The notes beneath the pieces were generated by a model, which ran no database searches, had not been told where the DNA came from, and saw only the letters and a program-made list of their open reading frames with translations. A program made the position numbers and the translations under genes. Below, one piece after another: positions 18,986 to 27,892 of a stretch of 64,000 nt of DNA. Position 1 is the stretch's first letter, and each line of letters opens with the position of its first letter. The DNA lies in contig NZ_VXKK01000045.1 in the NCBI RefSeq assembly GCF_008693105.1, forward strand, positions 18,896 through 82,895, given 5' to 3'. This DNA comes from Corynebacterium flavescens. Lineage in GTDB: Bacteria; Actinomycetota; Actinomycetes; Mycobacteriales; Mycobacteriaceae.

Positions 18986-20296
18986 CTAGTCGCCGCGCTT
19001 GTCGATGATGCGTTTGGCTTTGCCTTCGCCAGAATCGACAGATTCCACCACATCCACGCCAACCGTGATGCCGATGCGGTTCTTGATCTGGGCACGTAAC
19101 CACAGAGTGGAATCCTCGATCTCGGCCAGCGAGAGCTCAGGCTTGTGCTCAACAATAATCTCTAGGTGATCCATGCGTCCCCGCTTAGACAAAATACATT
19201 GATAGCGCGGGCGCAGGGAGGGGTGTTCGGTGATGATTTCCTCGAATTGCGAGGGGAAACAGTTGACGCCACGCAAGATGATCATGTCATCGTTACGCGC
19301 GGTGATGCGGTCGAGGCGACGCATGGAACGAGCGGTGCCCGGCAAAATGCGGGTGAGATCATGCGTGCGGTAACGGATGATGGGGAAAGCCTCCTTGGTC
19401 AGCGAGGAGATAACAAGCTCTCCAAACTGCCCATCGGGGACCGGCTGTAGCGTCTGCGGATCGATGATCTCCGGGTAGAAGTGGTCCTCCCACACGGTGA
19501 GTCCATCCTTGGTTTCCACGCACTCTTGGGCCACGCCTGGTCCCATGACCTCGGAGAGGCCATAGATGTCCGTGGCGGTGATACCGAAGCCCGCTTCTAG
19601 CTCGCGGCGCATCCCTTCGCTCCAGGGCTCCGCGCCGAATACGCCGGCCCTAAGCGAGCTCTCGCGCGGATCGATTCCTTCTTTGCGCATGCGATCCAGC
19701 AGGTTGAGCATGTAGGAAGGCGTTCCGAGGATCGCATCTGGCTGGAAGTCCTGCATGATCTGGATTTGCCGCTCGGTTTGCCCGCCGGAAGTAGGAATCG
19801 CGGTGGCTCCTAGTTGCTCAACGCCGTAGTGCGCTCCGAGCCCTCCGGTGAAGAGTCCATAGCCAAAGGTGATCTGGACTTTATCGCTGGGCCGAATACC
19901 GCCGGCGCACAAGGAGCGGGCGACTAGTTCGGACCAGATCTTCACGTCATTTTGGGTGTATCCCACCACGGTCGGTCGGCCGGTAGTGCCGGATGAGGCG
20001 TGGATGCGTGCAACCTGGCGTTGATCAACCGCGAACATTCCAAAGGGGTATTCCGTACGCAGGGTTTCCTTATCCGTAAAAGGATAGTTGGCAAAGTCCG
20101 CCAGTTCCCGGAAGTCATCGGGGTGGACGCCCACCTCGTCGAATGCCTTCTTGTAGTGGGGGACGTTGTAATACGCGTGACGCAGCTCGTTCTTCGCGCG
20201 CTGCGTCTGCAGGGCGATGATCTCATCGCGGGAAGCGTATTCGATGCCCATTTGCGGGCCGTGATGATCAGAAAAAATATCAAACACTGCGGTCAC
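18986..20296 (-). CDS. paaK: Phenylacetate-CoA ligase
   Basis: It activates phenylacetate to phenylacetyl-CoA with ATP, the first step of the paa pathway. The 436-aa product has the AMP-binding signature ASSGTTGRPTVVGYT and the C-terminal domain typical of PaaK. The start is GTG 20296 with AAAGG 7 bases upstream; this gives the normal length, while a reading to 20398 adds 34 unrelated residues. It lies downstream of paaR in the same direction, with a PaaR-like palindrome 125 bp before the start, and upstream of the MHS transporter gene. Confidence 0.93.
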   Translation of the reverse strand: MTAVFDIFSDHHGPQMGIEYASRDEIIALQTQRAKNELRHAYYNVPHYKKAFDEVGVHPDDFRELADFANYPFTDKETLRTEYPFGMFAVDQRQVARIHASSGTTGRPTVVGYTQNDVKIWSELVARSLCAGGIRPSDKVQITFGYGLFTGGLGAHYGVEQLGATAIPTSGGQTERQIQIMQDFQPDAILGTPSYMLNLLDRMRKEGIDPRESSLRAGVFGAEPWSEGMRRELEAGFGITATDIYGLSEVMGPGVAQECVETKDGLTVWEDHFYPEIIDPQTLQPVPDGQFGELVISSLTKEAFPIIRYRTHDLTRILPGTARSMRRLDRITARNDDMIILRGVNCFPSQFEEIITEHPSLRPRYQCILSKRGRMDHLEIIVEHKPELSLAEIEDSTLWLRAQIKNRIGITVGVDVVESVDSGEGKAKRIIDKRGD

Positions 20297-20420
20297 GGTG
20301 TTGCCTTTCGGTACGGGAGAAGTTAGGTCCACACCCTCATTCCCTCGAAAGTTGTGCTCTGGATAAATCAGCCAGGGAAAAGTTGGATAGGCCGGCACGG
20401 TATCCGGCTAGAGGAAACTG

Positions 20421-20443
20421 ACTTACCATTCGTTCAGGTAAAT
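20421..20443. promoter_or_regulatory. Putative PaaR operator upstream of paaK
   Basis: The inverted arms TTACC (20424-20428) and GGTAA (20437-20441) surround an ATTCGTTCA core, giving ACTTACC...GGTAAAT. This resembles the palindrome ACTNACC-N8-GGTNAGT that I recall for the TetR-type PaaR of Corynebacterium glutamicum. It lies between paaR and paaK, where it would control paaK and the transporter gene. It is the weakest of the three copies because the right half is shifted by one base. Confidence 0.6.
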
Positions 20444-20553
20444 CATGTGACGTACAATACAGGGAAGTTACGTGATAGCCAACACAATTCTAGAAGTTTT
20501 TTAATCCACGCCACATTTCAAAAAGAATCCGCTGCTCACACCTAGTGCGCACT

Positions 20554-20582
20554 CACATAGTTTGTACCCACGTAGTTTGCAC
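20554..20582. repeat. Tandem 14-bp direct repeat near the paaR 3' end
   Basis: CACATAGTTTGTAC (20554-20567) is followed after one base by CACGTAGTTTGCAC (20569-20582), differing at two positions with a 15-bp period. The rest of the 306-bp paaR-paaK gap holds the operator at 20421 and no gene. Two helically phased sites could bind a regulator, but no known motif is recognised. Confidence 0.5.
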
Positions 20583-20602
20583 TAGAGCAGTGTGGAAGGG
20601 AA

Positions 20603-21217
20603 CTAACGCCGAGAGTCGAGCCCACCGAAAAGAAGCGCCACGACATCCTGCGCAATCTGTTCCGGACCGAGCTCACCGTCCGGCTCGTACCAGTCCGCCA
20701 GGGAGTTAACCAGGCCAAAGCACATGCGCGTGAGTACCGCGGGGCTAATATCGCTACGAATCTCGCCACTTTCTTGGGCCTTAGCGATAAGCGGGATGAC
20801 TGAGCGCGTGAGCTCGCGGCGCCGGCTCAAGGCACGCAGCTCTACCTCGGAGTTTCCACGCAGGCGCAACAAGAGCGTCACGGATTCCGCATCGGCACAC
20901 AAGACGGCCACCGAGCCATAGATGAGCTGACGGATCGTCCCCCCCGGGGTTAAATCTGCTGCGACGACGTCCCGGAAGGCCTGCTCTAGGTTGCTCAGCG
21001 CATAAGCCACCGACTCTTCGAGGATCTCCTCCTTGGAGGTGATGTGATGATACAAAGCAGACTTGGAAATCCCCAGGTCTTGCGCCACATGCCCCATGGA
21101 GGTGGCATCATAACCGCGGGAGTTAAAAGCGCGGACGGCGGCGCGAATCACGTCATCGCGGGAGTAGCCGGGGCGGCCACGCTGGGAGGTGGGATTCACG
21201 GTAGTCACCCCACCCAT
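20603..21217 (-). CDS. paaR: TetR-family repressor of phenylacetate catabolism
   Basis: A 204-aa TetR regulator. The helix-turn-helix is at about 16-62: GYSRDDVIRAAVRAFNSRGY, then GISKSALYHHITSKEEIL. The C-terminal ligand domain would sense phenylacetyl-CoA if it follows the described PaaR proteins. It lies between paaK and the divergent paaI-paaABCDE cluster, and three palindromes of the PaaR type occur in the window (20421, 21865, 34349). The ATG at 21217 is the first of several possible starts (GTG 21208 and 21199). Confidence 0.88.
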   Translation of the reverse strand: MGGVTTVNPTSQRGRPGYSRDDVIRAAVRAFNSRGYDATSMGHVAQDLGISKSALYHHITSKEEILEESVAYALSNLEQAFRDVVAADLTPGGTIRQLIYGSVAVLCADAESVTLLLRLRGNSEVELRALSRRRELTRSVIPLIAKAQESGEIRSDISPAVLTRMCFGLVNSLADWYEPDGELGPEQIAQDVVALLFGGLDSRR

Positions 21218-21339
21218 TCAAGCAGACCCGCGCAGCAATGGTTAGAATCATTTCTCACCACACCCGCATTTCCTCATGAGTAGCGCTGTGCCTCAGGCCT
21301 TGAGCGAGGCAGTCAGCCCAGTCACCTCCAGGAGCACTC

Positions 21340-21783
21340 ATGACTTCCATCTTGCAACCCGGCGTCGCCGCAGATCCCGCCTTGTCCCACGTCAGGCGCA
21401 TGTTTGAAGAGGATCGCGCCACCGCCCACATCGGCGCGGAGATCACCGCGCTCGAACTCGGCCGCTGCGAAGGCCGCTTTAGAATCCGCCCCGAGATGTG
21501 CAACGGGCACGGGACGGCACAGGGCGGATTCTTGTACACCTTCGCCGATTCGCTCTTCGCCGGCGCCTGCAACTCCCCCGGGGAGATGGCCGTCGCCGCG
21601 CACAACTCCATTCACTACATCTCCCCCGCCTGGGAGGGCGACACCGTCGAAGGCGTCGCCATCACCCGCCAGTCCTGGGGACGAAATGGGGTGGTTGATG
21701 TCTCCCTCACCGTGGAGGGCGAGTCCATCGCCGAGTTCCGCGGAACCTTCCGGGTCATCCCCTCACAGCGCGGCACACGTTAG
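21340..21783 (+). CDS. paaI: Hydroxyphenylacetyl-CoA thioesterase PaaI
   Basis: A 147-aa hotdog-fold thioesterase that rescues CoA from dead-end intermediates of the phenylacetate pathway. The signature NGHGTAQGGFLYTFADSLF (about 55-73) matches PaaI, where the Asp of TFAD and the HG pair form the active site. The ATG at 21340 has CCAGGAG nearby. It is divergent from paaR and followed by the promoter of the paaA operon, so it may have its own transcript from the 122-bp paaR-paaI gap. Confidence 0.9.
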   Translation: MTSILQPGVAADPALSHVRRMFEEDRATAHIGAEITALELGRCEGRFRIRPEMCNGHGTAQGGFLYTFADSLFAGACNSPGEMAVAAHNSIHYISPAWEGDTVEGVAITRQSWGRNGVVDVSLTVEGESIAEFRGTFRVIPSQRGTR

Positions 21784-21837
21784 CGCGCCGCAACCGGACA
21801 TAGCAAGCAAAAGATTAGACCCACCTCACAAGAACAC

Positions 21838-21886
21838 TTGACGTGAGTCACACTTATCCCATAAACTGACCAACCATTCAGTAAGT
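21838..21886 (+). promoter_or_regulatory. paaA operon promoter with overlapping PaaR operator
   Basis: A -35-like TTGACG (21838-21843) and a -10-like TAAACT (21862-21867) are 18 bp apart. The -10 box runs into a 22-bp imperfect palindrome at 21865-21886, ACTGACC-AACCATTC-AGTAAGT, which fits the PaaR consensus as I recall it (ACTNACC...GTNAGT). Bound repressor would block the promoter. The first gene, paaA, starts 60 bp downstream. Confidence 0.75.
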
Positions 21887-21945
21887 GAGCCAGTTCTTTA
21901 AGCTCACTACCCTCCACTCCCCAGGAAGGTTAAGGAGCCACTGCC

Positions 21946-22947
21946 ATGACTTCTCACCACTCGGGCAAGAAGGCGACATCGCCAAGCGCCCAGCACAACC
22001 TAGAACCCCAGACACCCCAAGCCCACTTCGACGAACTCATCGCCGCCGATTCCCGTATCGAGCCCAGCGATTGGATGCCCGCGGCCTACCGCCAGACCCT
22101 GACCCGGCAAATCTCCCAACACGCGCACTCGGAGATCATCGGCATGCAGCCGGAGGCCAACTGGATTTCGCGCGCGCCCTCCCTCAAGCGCAAGGCCATC
22201 CTCATGGCCAAAGTCCAGGATGAGGCCGGGCACGGGCTCTACCTCTACTCCGCCGCGGAAACCCTCGGCACCACTCGCGATGAGCTGGTGGAACAGCTCC
22301 TCGACGGCCGCGCCAAGTACTCCTCCATCTTCAACTACCCGGCGCGCACCTGGGCCGACATCGGCGCCATTGGTTGGCTGGTGGATGGCGCCGCCATCTG
22401 CAACCAGGTGCCGCTGTGCCGCGCCTCCTATGCCCCCTACGGCCGGGCCATGGTGCGGGTGTGCAAGGAGGAATCCTTCCACCAGCGTCAAGGCTGGGAG
22501 ATCCTCTATGAGCTCGCCAATGGCACCGCCGCCCAGAAACAGATGGCACAGGAGGCCATCAACCGCTTCTACGGCCCAGCCCTGCAGATGTTCGGTCCCC
22601 CCGATGATGACTCACCCAACTCCCGCCAATCCATGGAGTGGAAGATCAAGCGCTTTTCCAACGATGAGCTGCGCCAACGCTTCGTCGACATGATAGTCCC
22701 GCAGGCGGAAGCATTGGGCCTCCACTTCGAGGATCCAGAGCTGAAGTGGAACGAGGAACGCGGCCACTATGACTTCGGCGAATTGGACTGGAAAGAGTTC
22801 AAAGCCGCCATCCGCGGCGAGGGCCCCTGCAACGTTCAGCGCATGCAGCGCCGGCGCCAGGCCCACGCCGACGGCGCCTGGGTCCGCGAGGCCGCCGCTG
22901 CCTACGCGGAGAAGTACCAACAGGTGGATTCGGCCCTTTCGGCCTGA
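21946..22947 (+). CDS. paaA: 1,2-phenylacetyl-CoA epoxidase, catalytic subunit A
   Basis: PaaA is the di-iron oxygenase subunit that epoxidises the ring of phenylacetyl-CoA, working in complex with PaaC, PaaB and the reductase PaaE. The 333-aa product has the ferritin-like core with metal-ligand signatures [14 protein letters not shown] (about 87-100) and [13 protein letters not shown] (about 169-181). First gene of a tight operon, with a GGTTAAGGAG ribosome site before ATG 21946. The promoter carries a PaaR-type operator. Confidence 0.96.
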   Translation: MTSHHSGKKATSPSAQHNLEPQTPQAHFDELIAADSRIEPSDWMPAAYRQTLTRQISQHAHSEIIGMQPEANWISRAPSLKRKAILMAKVQDEAGHGLYLYSAAETLGTTRDELVEQLLDGRAKYSSIFNYPARTWADIGAIGWLVDGAAICNQVPLCRASYAPYGRAMVRVCKEESFHQRQGWEILYELANGTAAQKQMAQEAINRFYGPALQMFGPPDDDSPNSRQSMEWKIKRFSNDELRQRFVDMIVPQAEALGLHFEDPELKWNEERGHYDFGELDWKEFKAAIRGEGPCNVQRMQRRRQAHADGAWVREAAAAYAEKYQQVDSALSA

Positions 22948-22991
22948 GAGTTCCCCCAGTTCTTGAACGCTTCTAATAGTTAAGGAAAACC

Positions 22992-23279
22992 ATGCCTGAA
23001 AACCAGTGGCCCATGTGGGAGGTCTTTGTTCGCTCCTCCCGCGGCCTCTCCCACGTCCACGCCGGTTCACTGCACGCCCCGGATGCCACCATGGCGCTGC
23101 GCAACGCCCGCGATCTCTATACCCGCCGCAACGAGGGCACCTCAGTGTGGGTGGTCCCCACCTCCGCGGTCTCCACCTCGGATCCTGATTCCAAGGGCGG
23201 CTTCTTCGAGTCCCCGCAGGGCAAGAATTACCGCCACGCCACCTACTACGACAAGTCCGAGGGGGTACCGCACCTATGA
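22992..23279 (+). CDS. paaB: 1,2-phenylacetyl-CoA epoxidase subunit PaaB
   Basis: A 95-aa subunit of the epoxidase complex, of normal length. The start MPENQWPMWEVFVRSSRGLSH and the SLHAPDATMALRNARDLYTRRNEG block are characteristic. PaaB is needed for full complex function and may help bring PaaE to PaaAC. A TAAGGAAAA element precedes the ATG at 22992, and the stop overlaps the paaC start by 4 bp. Confidence 0.95.
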   Translation: MPENQWPMWEVFVRSSRGLSHVHAGSLHAPDATMALRNARDLYTRRNEGTSVWVVPTSAVSTSDPDSKGGFFESPQGKNYRHATYYDKSEGVPHL

Positions 23280-24112
23280 GCGGATTCGCCAGCGCCGATT
23301 CGGCCACCAAGCATTCTCAAGGCAACGCGCTCACCGCCGAGGAGCTCGCCGCCACCACTGCCCAGGCAACGCCGCAAGTGGCGGAGTACGCAACCCTGCT
23401 TGGCGACGACGCACTCATCCTCTCCCAAAGACTCGGCTGGTGGATCTCGCGTGCCCCAGAGATGGAAGAGGATATCGCTTTGGGCAATATCGCCCTCGAC
23501 TTGCTCGGCCACGCCCGCTTCTTCTTCACCTATTCGGGCACCGCCACTGGGCGCAGCGAGGATGACATTGCCTATTTCCGCAACGAGGAGGAGTTCCGTT
23601 CTTGCCGGCTCGTGGAGCAGGACAATGGCGACTTCGCCCAGACCATCGCGCGCCAACTGCTTTTCTCCCACTATCAGTACGGCCTCTACTCCGCGTTGCT
23701 CAACTCCACCGACGCGACGCTGACCGCCATCGCCGCCAAGGCAATCCGGGAAGTGGAGTACCACGTCGATCACGCCAATCAGTGGGTCTTGCGCCTGGGG
23801 CTAGGTACCGAGGAATCGCAGCGCCGGATGAGGGAGGGCCTTAATTACATGTGGCCCTATCTCGCAGAGCTCTTCGAGGATCTGCCGATTCATGAGCAGC
23901 TGGCGCAGTCCGGCGAGGCAGTCTTGCCCTCGACGTTGCGCGCAGACTTCGATGCATCCATCGCCCGGGTACTCGATGCGGCTGGCCTTTCCATTCCTGA
24001 TGTCAAGCAGGCGCGTTCCGGACAGCGCACCGGCGCCTTTTCCGAGCAACGTGGCTTCATCCTGGCCGAGATGCAATCACTAGCGCGCCAGCATCCCGGC
24101 GCCACCTGGTGA
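23276..24112 (+). CDS. paaC: 1,2-phenylacetyl-CoA epoxidase, structural subunit C
   Basis: A 278-aa ferritin-fold partner of PaaA. PaaC forms the AC heterodimer core but lacks a working metal site. Family features include LGDDALILSQRLGWWISRAPEMEEDIALGNI split over the first helix pair and HVDHANQWVLRLG in the middle. It overlaps paaB by 4 bp (ATGA) and its stop overlaps a possible GTG of paaD, so translation is coupled along the operon. Confidence 0.95.
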   Translation: MSGFASADSATKHSQGNALTAEELAATTAQATPQVAEYATLLGDDALILSQRLGWWISRAPEMEEDIALGNIALDLLGHARFFFTYSGTATGRSEDDIAYFRNEEEFRSCRLVEQDNGDFAQTIARQLLFSHYQYGLYSALLNSTDATLTAIAAKAIREVEYHVDHANQWVLRLGLGTEESQRRMREGLNYMWPYLAELFEDLPIHEQLAQSGEAVLPSTLRADFDASIARVLDAAGLSIPDVKQARSGQRTGAFSEQRGFILAEMQSLARQHPGATW

Positions 24113-24135
24113 ACCTGATAGTAAGGAGGCCCTCT

Positions 24136-24678
24136 ATGCCCACCAACCTCCCCTCTGCCCACGCGCTGCGCCCCACCGCGCAGGCAGAGGCCGCCATCTG
24201 GGACATCGCCGCTCAGGTTCCAGACCCGGAGATCCCGGTGATTTCGATTGCGGATCTCGGCATCCTGCGCGGGGCCCGGCTCGAGGGTGAGCAGGCGGTC
24301 GTGACCATCACCCCCACCTACTCGGGCTGCCCAGCTATGGAAACCATCACCGCCGATATTCTAGGCGCGCTAGAGCGCGCCGGGTACGCAAATGCCCGCG
24401 TCGAGCTAGTGCTGCACCCGGCGTGGAGCACCGACTGGATCACCGAGCGTGGCAAGCAGAACCTGCTCGACTATGGAATCGCACCTCCCACGGGACGCTC
24501 GCGCGCCGGTTCCGGCGGCCCCGTCCCGCTGCGCCTCGGGCCGCCACCGGTTGTGCCCTGCCCACACTGCGGCTCGAGCCGCACTCATACCCTCGCCCAA
24601 TTTGGCTCCACCTCCTGCAAAGCCTTGTATAGCTGCCGCGACTGCCTGGAGCCCTTCGACTACTTCAAGGTGCACTAA
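24136..24678 (+). CDS. paaD: 1,2-phenylacetyl-CoA epoxidase assembly factor PaaD
   Basis: A 180-aa MIP18/DUF59 protein thought to help build the Fe-S cluster of PaaE. The DUF59 core has VPDPEIPVISIADLGI and PTYSGCPAMETI with its conserved Cys; the C-terminus adds a zinc ribbon with CPHCG and a later CRDC. The ATG at 24136 has a perfect AAGGAGG 6 bases upstream and is preferred over a GTG at 24109. The stop codon shares its last A with the paaE ATG. Confidence 0.93.
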   Translation: MPTNLPSAHALRPTAQAEAAIWDIAAQVPDPEIPVISIADLGILRGARLEGEQAVVTITPTYSGCPAMETITADILGALERAGYANARVELVLHPAWSTDWITERGKQNLLDYGIAPPTGRSRAGSGGPVPLRLGPPPVVPCPHCGSSRTHTLAQFGSTSCKALYSCRDCLEPFDYFKVH

Positions 24679-25838
24679 TGACTTCTCCCACCACCATCCC
24701 CGCCCGGAAGAAAGCCACCTTCCATACCCTTAGCGTCACCGAGGTAAGGAAGCTTACCGCCGATTCCGTCGAGGTCTCCCTCGCCGTCCCCGAGCACCTG
24801 CGCGAGGACTATGACTACATCCCCGGCCAATACGTCGCCCTGCGCGCCACGATTGAAGGCCAGGAGCTGCGCCGTTCCTATTCCATCTGCGATGTCCCGG
24901 GCAACGGGCAGATCCGCGTCGCCATCAAGCGTGACCGGGGCGGGCTCTTTTCCTCTTGGGCTAATGATGAGCTCAAGCCAGGCTTTGAGATAGACGTGAT
25001 GAATCCCCAAGGCGCCTTCATCTCCAATACGCATATCACCGGATTGAATAACCCCCAGGCAGTGAAGGAGGGCCTGGACAGCATCGACCACCCGCACCTA
25101 GTGGCCATTGCCGCAGGCTCGGGCATCACGCCGATCATGGCCATCGCCCAGACCGTGCTCTCGCAATCGAGCGGCGCCACCTTTGAACTCATCTTTGCCA
25201 ACCGGAGCGGGGCGGGAGTCATGTTCGCCGAGGAAATCGGCGACCTCAAAGACAAGTACCCCACCCGCTTTGCGGTACACCACGTGCTCTCGCGCGAGCA
25301 GCGCGTCAATCCCCTCTTCTCCGGCCGCATCGATGCGGAGAAGCTCCAAATGCTGCTAGATAATGTCGTGCGCACCGAAAACGTGGACGAGTGGTTCTTA
25401 TGCGGCCCCTTCGAACTGGTGCAGTTAGTCCGGGACGAGCTTTCCCAGCGCGAAGTAGACAAGGCTGCGGTGCGCTACGAGCTTTTTACCACCGGAAAGC
25501 CCACCGGCACCCAGAGCCAGACCGGGCGCAGCGTCGAGGCAGACCCGGAGGGAGAAAACACGGAAATCTCCTTCACACTCGACGGGCTTTCGGCCTCGGT
25601 GGCCTCACCGGTTTCCGCCCACGAGTCGCTGCTCAACGCCGCTCTGCGGGTCCGCTCCGATGTTCCCTTCGCCTGCGCCGGAGGCGTATGCGGCACCTGC
25701 CGCGCCAAGGTCATCGAGGGCGAGGTGGAGATGGATGAGAACTATGCCCTCGAGGCCGATGAGCTGGCTGCTGGCTACGTCCTGACCTGCCAATCCCACC
25801 CCACCACCCCGCGCGTAGTCCTCGACTTCGACGCCTAA
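24678..25838 (+). CDS. paaE: 1,2-phenylacetyl-CoA epoxidase reductase subunit PaaE
   Basis: PaaE passes electrons from NADPH to the PaaA di-iron site. The 386-aa protein has an N-terminal FAD domain (RRSYSICDVPG, about 72-82), an NAD(P) domain (AAGSGITPIMAI, about 146-157) and a C-terminal 2Fe-2S ferredoxin domain with CAGGVCGTC plus the distal LTCQSHP, giving the four cluster cysteines. It overlaps paaD by one base (TAATG). Confidence 0.95.
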   Translation: MTSPTTIPARKKATFHTLSVTEVRKLTADSVEVSLAVPEHLREDYDYIPGQYVALRATIEGQELRRSYSICDVPGNGQIRVAIKRDRGGLFSSWANDELKPGFEIDVMNPQGAFISNTHITGLNNPQAVKEGLDSIDHPHLVAIAAGSGITPIMAIAQTVLSQSSGATFELIFANRSGAGVMFAEEIGDLKDKYPTRFAVHHVLSREQRVNPLFSGRIDAEKLQMLLDNVVRTENVDEWFLCGPFELVQLVRDELSQREVDKAAVRYELFTTGKPTGTQSQTGRSVEADPEGENTEISFTLDGLSASVASPVSAHESLLNAALRVRSDVPFACAGGVCGTCRAKVIEGEVEMDENYALEADELAAGYVLTCQSHPTTPRVVLDFDA

Positions 25839-25881
25839 ACCAGGACGCCTACACCAGTATCCCTAAGGAGAAACTCGCCTC

Positions 25882-26688
25882 GTGATCGACCTCAACTTCC
25901 TCCCTCCCGCACCGGATAGCGCCCCGAATAACCTCGGCGGAACGGTCGCGGAAATAGTCCTTAATAATCCGCGCTCCCTCAACGCGCTGAACTCCGCAGA
26001 CATCGCAGAGCTCTCCGCGGTGCTGAGCCGCGCTGCCGAGGAAAAGCCCCGCGCCCTCCTGCTGCGCGGGGAGGGCAAGGGCTTTTGTGCGGGCCGCAAC
26101 ATCAAGGGCCTTGACCCACGCGAGGATGATGCCACCGCCTTCCTCGCCACCGAGGTCACGCCGCTTCTCAAGCAGATAGATGACTTCCCCGCACCCACCT
26201 TCGCCGCCGTCCACGGCCCCTGTCTGGGCGTGGGCCTGGGTCTCGCGCTGGCCTGCGATGTGGTTTATGTCGCCGAGGATGCCTCCTTTGGCTCGCCCTT
26301 TGGCAACCTCGGGGCCACGCTCGATTCCGGCGGGCACTCGCTTTTTGTCGAGCGGCTTGGCACCCACCGCACGATGGATCTCATCATCACCGGGGAACTC
26401 ATCTCCGGGCTGGAGGCGGTGCGGGCGGGGCTGTTCTCCAAGGCCCTGCCTGCGGCCGAGCTAGTGGAGTTTAGCCGCGAGACCGCCCGGCGCGCCGCAC
26501 GCGGTGCCACGCTATCTTACCTGGCCAGCCGCGCGCTCGTCCAAGACTTACGCGATCACGGCGTTGGCCTATGGAGCAGCGTAGAGGCAGAGAATATCGT
26601 GCAGGGCAAACTGTGCAGCACTGAGGATTACCTTGAGGGTTTTGCCGCCTTCAACGCCAAGCGCACCCCCCATTTCAAAGGAGCTTAG
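25882..26688 (+). CDS. paaG: Ring-1,2-epoxyphenylacetyl-CoA isomerase (crotonase fold)
   Basis: A 268-aa crotonase-family protein starting at GTG 25882 with AAGGAG upstream. I assign it as the PaaG isomerase, which turns the epoxide into the oxepin, not as a hydratase. Both hydratase glutamates are missing: the first is replaced in CLGVGLGLAL and the second in GSPFGN. Instead there is an Asp in GATLDSGG, where PaaG-type isomerases keep their catalytic Asp. The oxyanion-hole segment GKGFCAGRNIKGL is intact. The gene is directly followed by the thiolase gene. Confidence 0.85.
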   Translation: MIDLNFLPPAPDSAPNNLGGTVAEIVLNNPRSLNALNSADIAELSAVLSRAAEEKPRALLLRGEGKGFCAGRNIKGLDPREDDATAFLATEVTPLLKQIDDFPAPTFAAVHGPCLGVGLGLALACDVVYVAEDASFGSPFGNLGATLDSGGHSLFVERLGTHRTMDLIITGELISGLEAVRAGLFSKALPAAELVEFSRETARRAARGATLSYLASRALVQDLRDHGVGLWSSVEAENIVQGKLCSTEDYLEGFAAFNAKRTPHFKGA

Positions 26689-27891
26689 ATGACTAACCAC
26701 GCTTTTCTCGTTTCCGGTTTCCGCACTCCCGTCGGGCGTTATGGCGGCGCGCTATCGAGCGTGCGCCCCGACGATCTCATCGCGGCGACGATCAAGAAGA
26801 CCGTCGATAGCGCGGGAATCGATCCCGCCCTCGTCGACGAGGTCATCATTGGCAACGCCAACGGTGCGGGCGAGGAAAACCGCAACGTGGCGCGCATGGC
26901 CTGGCTGCTGGCGGGCTTCCCCGACACGGTTCCGGGCTTGACGGTCAACCGCCTGTGCGCCTCCGGAATGTCCTCCATCGCCCTAGCCACCGCGCTCGTG
27001 GAATCCGGGCAGGCGGAAATCGTCGTGGCTGGGGGCGTGGAATCCATGTCACGTGCGCCGTGGGTCATGGCCAAACCGACAACGGCTTTCGCCCGGCCCG
27101 GCGAGATCTACGACACCTCCATTGGCTGGCGTTTTCCCAACCCCGCCTTCTTGGCACAGGACAAGGCCACCTATTCGATGCCGGAGACGGCCGAGGAGGT
27201 CGCCCGCGTCTTCGGCATTAGCCGCAGCGAGGCCGATGCCTTTGCCTTGCGTTCCCATCAGCGCGCAGTAGCCGCCATCGATGCCGGGAAGTTCGCCCGT
27301 GAAATCGTGCCCATCGAGGTCACAGGCCGCAAGGGAGCAGTCACGGTGGTCGATACCGATGAGGGCCCGCGCCGCGATACCTCCTCCGAGGCGCTTGCCG
27401 CGCTGCGCCCCGTCACCTCCTTGGGAGATGTCACCACCGCGGGCAATGCCTCCGCGCTGAACGACGGCGCCTCGTGTGTCATCGTGGCCTCGGAGGCGGC
27501 CGTCGCCAAGCATAGGCTTGTGGCGCGCGCCCGTGTGGTAGCCAATTCTGCCCGCGGGGTGAGCCCGGAGATCATGGGCACCGGCCCTATCCCCGCCACC
27601 CGCCAGGTCCTCGAGCGCGCCGGCTGGGAACTAGACTCCGTCGACGCCATCGAACTCAACGAGGCCTTTGCCTCCCAATCGCTGGCGTGTATCCGGGAGC
27701 TCGGGTTCGATGAGAACAGGGTCAATGCCTGGGGCGGGGCCATTGCACTGGGGCACCCGCTGGGTTCCTCGGGCTCGCGCCTCGTGCTCACGCTGCTCAG
27801 CCGCCTTGAGGACGCGGATGTTAACCGCGGCATCGCCACCATGTGTGTGGGTGTAGGCGAAGGCACCGCCATTGCTATAGAAAGGGTATGA
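26689..27891 (+). CDS. paaJ: 3-oxoadipyl-CoA / 3-oxo-5,6-dehydrosuberyl-CoA thiolase
   Basis: A 400-aa thiolase that performs the chain-shortening steps to acetyl-CoA and succinyl-CoA. The nucleophilic Cys is in NRLCASGM (about residue 90), with NEAFA, GHPLGSSGSR and the C-terminal MCVGVGEG motif carrying the second Cys. The stop of paaG and this ATG are adjacent (TAGATG), and the paaF ATG follows one base after the stop. The pathway position makes PaaJ more likely than a general acetyl-CoA acetyltransferase. Confidence 0.9.
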   Translation: MTNHAFLVSGFRTPVGRYGGALSSVRPDDLIAATIKKTVDSAGIDPALVDEVIIGNANGAGEENRNVARMAWLLAGFPDTVPGLTVNRLCASGMSSIALATALVESGQAEIVVAGGVESMSRAPWVMAKPTTAFARPGEIYDTSIGWRFPNPAFLAQDKATYSMPETAEEVARVFGISRSEADAFALRSHQRAVAAIDAGKFAREIVPIEVTGRKGAVTVVDTDEGPRRDTSSEALAALRPVTSLGDVTTAGNASALNDGASCVIVASEAAVAKHRLVARARVVANSARGVSPEIMGTGPIPATRQVLERAGWELDSVDAIELNEAFASQSLACIRELGFDENRVNAWGGAIALGHPLGSSGSRLVLTLLSRLEDADVNRGIATMCVGVGEGTAIAIERV

Positions 27892-27892
27892 G